NCBI GenBank assembly: GCA_946414595.1
Contig: CAMKPE010000012.1
Location: forward strand, 1 to 46,186
Direction: 5' to 3'
Source: an uncultured Clostridium sp.
Lineage (GTDB): Bacteria > Bacillota_I > Bacilli_A > RF39 > UBA660
DNA: 46,186 nt
The translations under genes were made by a program, and so were the position numbers. Shown here in pieces: positions 42,920-46,186 of the stretch (position 1 is its first letter; the number at the start of each line of letters is the position of its first letter). The notes under the pieces are model-generated. The model made no database searches. It saw only the letters and a list, made by a program, of their open reading frames with translations, and was not told the origin of the DNA.

Positions 42920-44658
42920 TGAGTAAGTATGTTTATTTAGAAAATGAAATAAATAAAGTAGTAAAATCTCTTGGATATGATGGAGTAACTTTATCATTAT
43001 CTAATAGACCTGATTTAGGAGAATTTCAAATAAATGATGCGATGAGATTCGCTAAGTTATATCATAAGAATCCTGTAGAAATAGCTAATTCTATTAAAGA
43101 TGAACTAGATAAAACTGGTATGTTTAAAGATATTAATATAGCAGGAGCAGGATTTATTAACTTATCTCTTAGTGATAGTGTTTTAATAGATTTCATTAAT
43201 GAAACAAAAGATGATGTTAATAATAATATAGATAAGATGGAAGAAAAGACTATCTTCTTAGATTATGGTGGAGCAAATGTTGCTAAAGCATTACATGTTG
43301 GGCACTTACGTCCTGCTAACATTGGAGAAGGTCTTAAACGTCTTGCTAAAACACTTGGAAATAAAACAATAAGTGATGTTCACCTAGGAGACTCTGGATT
43401 ACAAGCAGGAATAGTAATGCTTGAAATGAAGTCAAGATTTCCAGATCTTCCTTGTTTTAAAGAAGAATATAATGGTGAAGACTTTGATTTACCAATAGTA
43501 AAAGAAGATTTAAAAGAAATATATCCAACTGGAAGCCAAAAAGCTCATGAAGATGAAGCATTAATGGAAGAAGCAAGAAGAATTACATTTGAACTTCAAA
43601 GAGATAACAAGTGTTATAACACTTTATGGAACAAAATTACTGAATTATCAGTAACAGACATAAAAGAAACTTATGATTTATTAAACTGTGAATTTGACCT
43701 ATATGAAGGGGAAAGAGACAGCTTTAAATACATTCCAGATATGTTAAAAGATCTTGAAGAAAAGAACCTTTTAACTAAGAGTGAAGGTGCAACAGTAATA
43801 GATATTAAAGAAGATACAGACACAAAAGAAATGCCACCTGTAATACTAGTTAAAAGTGATGGAGCATACCTATATGCAACAACAGATTTAGCAACAATAA
43901 AAGAAAGAATGGAAAGATTTAATCCAGATGAAATATGGTATGTAACAGATTTAAGACAATCACTTCACTTCGAACAAGTATTTAGAGCAGCTAAAAAAGC
44001 AGGATATGTTCCAAATACTGAATTAAGACATTTAGGTAATGGAACACTTAATGGACCAGATGGAAAACCATTTAAGACACGTGCTGGTGGAGTAATGAGT
44101 CTTGAAGAATTAATTAAGATGATTTATGACGAATGTTACTCAAGAATAAATGATAATATAGTAGAAGCTTCTAAAAAAGAAGATACAGCAATGAAAATTG
44201 CGTTAGCAGCTTTAAAATATGCAGACTATTTACCATATAGAGAAACAGATTATATATTTGATATAAATAAATTTACTGATCTAGATGGTAAAACAGGACC
44301 ATACTTACTATATTCAACAATAAGAATAAAATCTCTTCTTAACAAAGCTAAAGAAGAAAATATTGAATACAATAAATTCATAACTCTTTCTAATAAAACA
44401 GATAGAGAAGTAATATTAACATTATTATCACTTCCACTAGTATTAAAAAGATCTTATGAATCTAAATCATTAAATGAAATAGCAGAATACATATATAAAT
44501 TAACAAGTATTTATAACAAATTTTATTCAGAAAATAGAATATTAACTGAAGAAAATAATGAATTAAAATCTTCTTGGTTAGTATTATCAAAGGTTGTTTA
44601 TGATACTAATATGATGCTATTAAATATCATGGGAATTAATTGCCCAGAAAAAATGTAA
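42919..44658 (+). CDS. argS: Arginyl-tRNA synthetase
   Basis: 579 residues. N-terminal Add1 domain (tRNA D-loop recognition), class I HIGH motif as HVGHLRPANIGE near 127, a region LRHLGNGTLNGPDGKPFKTRAGGVMSLEEL that takes the place of KMSKS, and the DALR anticodon domain with LYSTIRIKSLL. Order DUF1934-argS-rpoE is as in Bacillus. Confidence 0.97.
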   Translation: MSKYVYLENEINKVVKSLGYDGVTLSLSNRPDLGEFQINDAMRFAKLYHKNPVEIANSIKDELDKTGMFKDINIAGAGFINLSLSDSVLIDFINETKDDVNNNIDKMEEKTIFLDYGGANVAKALHVGHLRPANIGEGLKRLAKTLGNKTISDVHLGDSGLQAGIVMLEMKSRFPDLPCFKEEYNGEDFDLPIVKEDLKEIYPTGSQKAHEDEALMEEARRITFELQRDNKCYNTLWNKITELSVTDIKETYDLLNCEFDLYEGERDSFKYIPDMLKDLEEKNLLTKSEGATVIDIKEDTDTKEMPPVILVKSDGAYLYATTDLATIKERMERFNPDEIWYVTDLRQSLHFEQVFRAAKKAGYVPNTELRHLGNGTLNGPDGKPFKTRAGGVMSLEELIKMIYDECYSRINDNIVEASKKEDTAMKIALAALKYADYLPYRETDYIFDINKFTDLDGKTGPYLLYSTIRIKSLLNKAKEENIEYNKFITLSNKTDREVILTLLSLPLVLKRSYESKSLNEIAEYIYKLTSIYNKFYSENRILTEENNELKSSWLVLSKVVYDTNMMLLNIMGINCPEKM

Positions 44659-44665
44659 AAATATA

Positions 44666-44694
44666 TTGCTTTTGAATATAAATAGTGATATAAG
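44666..44694 (+). promoter_or_regulatory. Promoter of rpoE
   Basis: TTGCTT (44666-44671), a 17-bp spacer and TATAAG (44689-44694) with TG at 44686-44687. It leaves a 5' leader of about 50 nt. Confidence 0.65.
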
Positions 44695-44749
44695 TTTTAT
44701 TGAAAGTTTTAATTTGAACTGACCCAAATACTAATTTCTGGAGGACATT

Positions 44750-45196
44750 ATGAAACTAAATAAGATGAAAAAAGAAGAATTAGAATTGTTATCATATCAA
44801 GATATAACAGCTATGATATTGGAAGAAAAAGGTCCAATGAAAACTTTGGATTTATTTAATAAAATTGTTAAATTATTAGATTTACCTGAATCAACTATAG
44901 AAAAGAAGATTGGTGATTATTACACTACATTATCAACTGATAAAAACTTCTTATTACTAGAAAATGGTAAGTGGGATTTAAGAAGCAAACATACTTCTGA
45001 TAAAGTACTTAAAGCACCAGATGCTGATGAAGAGGAAGAAGAAGAGGAAGAAGAAGTCGAAGAGAAAGTTGAAATCGACGAAGACGAAGAAGATTATGAT
45101 AATCAAATATCTGATGAAGATGACTTCGACGATGGAGACGATGATCTTAAAGATTTAGTCGTTTTAGATGAAGAAGAATTAGAATTAGAACAATAA
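44750..45196 (+). CDS. rpoE: RNA polymerase delta subunit
   Basis: 148 residues. N-terminal HARE-HTH domain (about 1-85, with LSYQDITAMILEEKGPMKTLDLFNKI) and a disordered acidic tail of Glu and Asp (about 92-148). Delta speeds RNA polymerase recycling and increases its sensitivity to the initiating nucleotide in Gram-positives. Strong ribosome site GGAGG. Confidence 0.95.
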   Translation: MKLNKMKKEELELLSYQDITAMILEEKGPMKTLDLFNKIVKLLDLPESTIEKKIGDYYTTLSTDKNFLLLENGKWDLRSKHTSDKVLKAPDADEEEEEEEEEVEEKVEIDEDEEDYDNQISDEDDFDDGDDDLKDLVVLDEEELELEQ

Positions 45197-45212
45197 TATT
45201 TGTTCTTTTTTT
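45188..45212 (+). terminator. Terminator after rpoE
   Basis: GAACAA (45188-45193), TAATAT loop and TTGTTC (45200-45205), then seven T; the rpoE stop codon is in the loop. Confidence 0.85.
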
Positions 45213-45225
45213 AACTAAAAGATTT

Positions 45226-45234
45226 TGTTATAAT
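45226..45234 (+). promoter_or_regulatory. Extended -10 before prfA
   Basis: TGTTATAAT reads as TGn plus TATAAT (45229-45234), right after the rpoE terminator and 25 bp before the prfA ATG. No matching -35. Confidence 0.5.
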
Positions 45235-45258
45235 AACTATAGAAAAAGAGATGAGATT

Positions 45259-46186
45259 ATGATTGAAAGATTAAATATTATTAAAGAACGTTATGAAGCT
45301 TTAAACAAAGAATTATTAGATCCTGAAGTATTAAAAGATATTAAAAAAACAAGAGAGTTATCTAAAGAAGCTAAAGACTTAGAAGAAACTGTTAATACTT
45401 ATGAAGAATATAAAAAAGTATTAGAGGATATTGATGCAGCTAAAGAAATGGCTAAAGATCCTGAAATGGGAGAATTCGCTAAAGAAGAGCTTGAAGGATT
45501 AGAAGTTAGAAAAGCAGATTTAGAGCATAAGATAGAAATTCTTTTAATACCAAAAGATCCTAACGATGGTAAAAACGTTATTGTAGAAATTCGTGGAGCA
45601 GCAGGTGGAGATGAAGCAAATATCTTCGCTGGTGATTTATATAGAATGTACTTAAAGTATGCTGAAAAAGAAGGATGGAAAGTTGAACCTATTACAGAAG
45701 AATATTCTGAAGGTGGAGGATTCTCTTTAGTTAGCTTTATGATTAAAGGTGATAACGTATATTCTAAGATGAAATATGAAAGTGGTGCTCATCGTGTACA
45801 AAGAGTACCTGTTACTGAAACACAAGGAAGAGTACATACTTCAACTGCAACAGTTATTGCAATGCCTGAAGCAGAAGAATTTGATTTTGAACTTGATATG
45901 AGCGAAGTAAGAGTAGATATCACAAGATCAAGTGGAGCTGGAGGACAAGGAGTAAATACAACTGACTCAGCTGTACGTGTAACACATATACCAACTGGAA
46001 CAATAGTATATTGCCAAGTTGGAAGAAGCCAAACACAAAACAAAGAAATGGCATTAAATACATTAAAGACTCGTCTTTATAATATGAAACTTCAAGAAAA
46101 AGAAGAAAAAGAAGGAGCAGAAAGACGTAGCAAGATAGGAACTGGAGATAGATCTGAAAAAATAAGAACATACAACTATCCACAAA
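45259..46186 (+). CDS. prfA: Peptide chain release factor 1, cut by window end
   Basis: The frame from ATG 45259 (MIERLNIIKERYEAL) is open for 309 codons to the window end; the family is about 355-360 residues long, so roughly 50 are missing. The stop-codon tripeptide is PVT in RVPVTETQGR (RF1 type, reading UAA and UAG; RF2 has SPF) and the catalytic GGQ lies in SGAGGQGVNTTDSAVR. Releases finished proteins from the ribosome. AGAGATGAG before the ATG is the likely ribosome site. Confidence 0.96.
   Translation, partial: MIERLNIIKERYEALNKELLDPEVLKDIKKTRELSKEAKDLEETVNTYEEYKKVLEDIDAAKEMAKDPEMGEFAKEELEGLEVRKADLEHKIEILLIPKDPNDGKNVIVEIRGAAGGDEANIFAGDLYRMYLKYAEKEGWKVEPITEEYSEGGGFSLVSFMIKGDNVYSKMKYESGAHRVQRVPVTETQGRVHTSTATVIAMPEAEEFDFELDMSEVRVDITRSSGAGGQGVNTTDSAVRVTHIPTGTIVYCQVGRSQTQNKEMALNTLKTRLYNMKLQEKEEKEGAERRSKIGTGDRSEKIRTYNYPQ

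Noticed and set aside
1..46186. CRISPR arrays, insertion sequences, tRNA or rRNA genes
   Set aside because: I saw no regularly spaced repeats, transposase-like frames, tRNA cloverleaf sequences or rRNA segments in the window.

Overview
The window is a very AT-rich, gene-dense piece of a low-GC Gram-positive (class Bacilli) chromosome centred on the replication origin. Gene order follows the classic oriC neighbourhood of Bacilli: mnmE, jag, yidC, rnpA and rpmH read leftward, and dnaA, dnaN, recF, gyrB, gyrA, ffs, tadA, dnaX, ybaB, recR and bofA read rightward. TGA is used as a stop (bofA-like, ricT, tatD, ung), so the code is the standard bacterial one and not the Mollicutes code. Low GC, compact operons and the mix of retained and missing Bacillus-type genes suggest an uncultured gut-type Bacilli lineage (Erysipelotrichia- or RF39-like). 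That placement is inference; no rRNA is present to fix it.

Layout. Positions 1-1647 hold the start of a large leftward acyl-CoA dehydratase activase gene, followed by a small rightward membrane protein. Positions 2456-5919 hold the leftward mnmE / jag-yidC-rnpA-rpmH cluster. Positions 5920-6271 form oriC with several DnaA boxes. Positions 6272-15214 carry dnaA, dnaN, a comK homologue in the place usually held by an S4-domain gene, recF, gyrB and gyrA. Positions 15175-16005 carry five parS-like sites and one Noc-type site, with the SRP RNA gene and tadA between them. Positions 16088-25020 encode DNA polymerase III subunits, recombination and tRNA/translation factors and mfd. A methionine-type T-box at about 25734-25953 precedes dut-metG, followed by tatD, a 3D-domain wall protein, rsmA, veg, spoVG, yabP and yabQ. 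Positions 31706-37222 hold a shortened GdpP-like phosphodiesterase, rplI, dnaB, an M23 wall peptidase, walJ and rlmH. The last part carries an AGCS transporter, ung, a LemA-like protein, a structured RNA candidate before pduL, a class A penicillin-binding protein, a DUF1934 protein, argS, rpoE and the start of prfA.

Most genes are co-directional with replication away from the origin. The exceptions are the small membrane protein at 1762-2430, the LemA-like gene and the penicillin-binding protein. Many promoters have an extended -10 element (TGnTATAAT). The cell biology suggested is initiation and segregation control (DnaA boxes, parS, Noc-type site), a competence regulator, remnants or a working set of sporulation genes (bofA, yabP, yabQ, spoVG), c-di-AMP turnover and wall remodelling.

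The points most worth following up are the comK homologue with three exactly 10-bp-phased TTYGACA repeats upstream, the Noc-type palindrome inside the parS cluster, the stand-alone GdpP-like protein with a changed active-site motif, the unassigned structured RNA at 39767-39911, and the 8-codon leader overlapping the recF TTG start.
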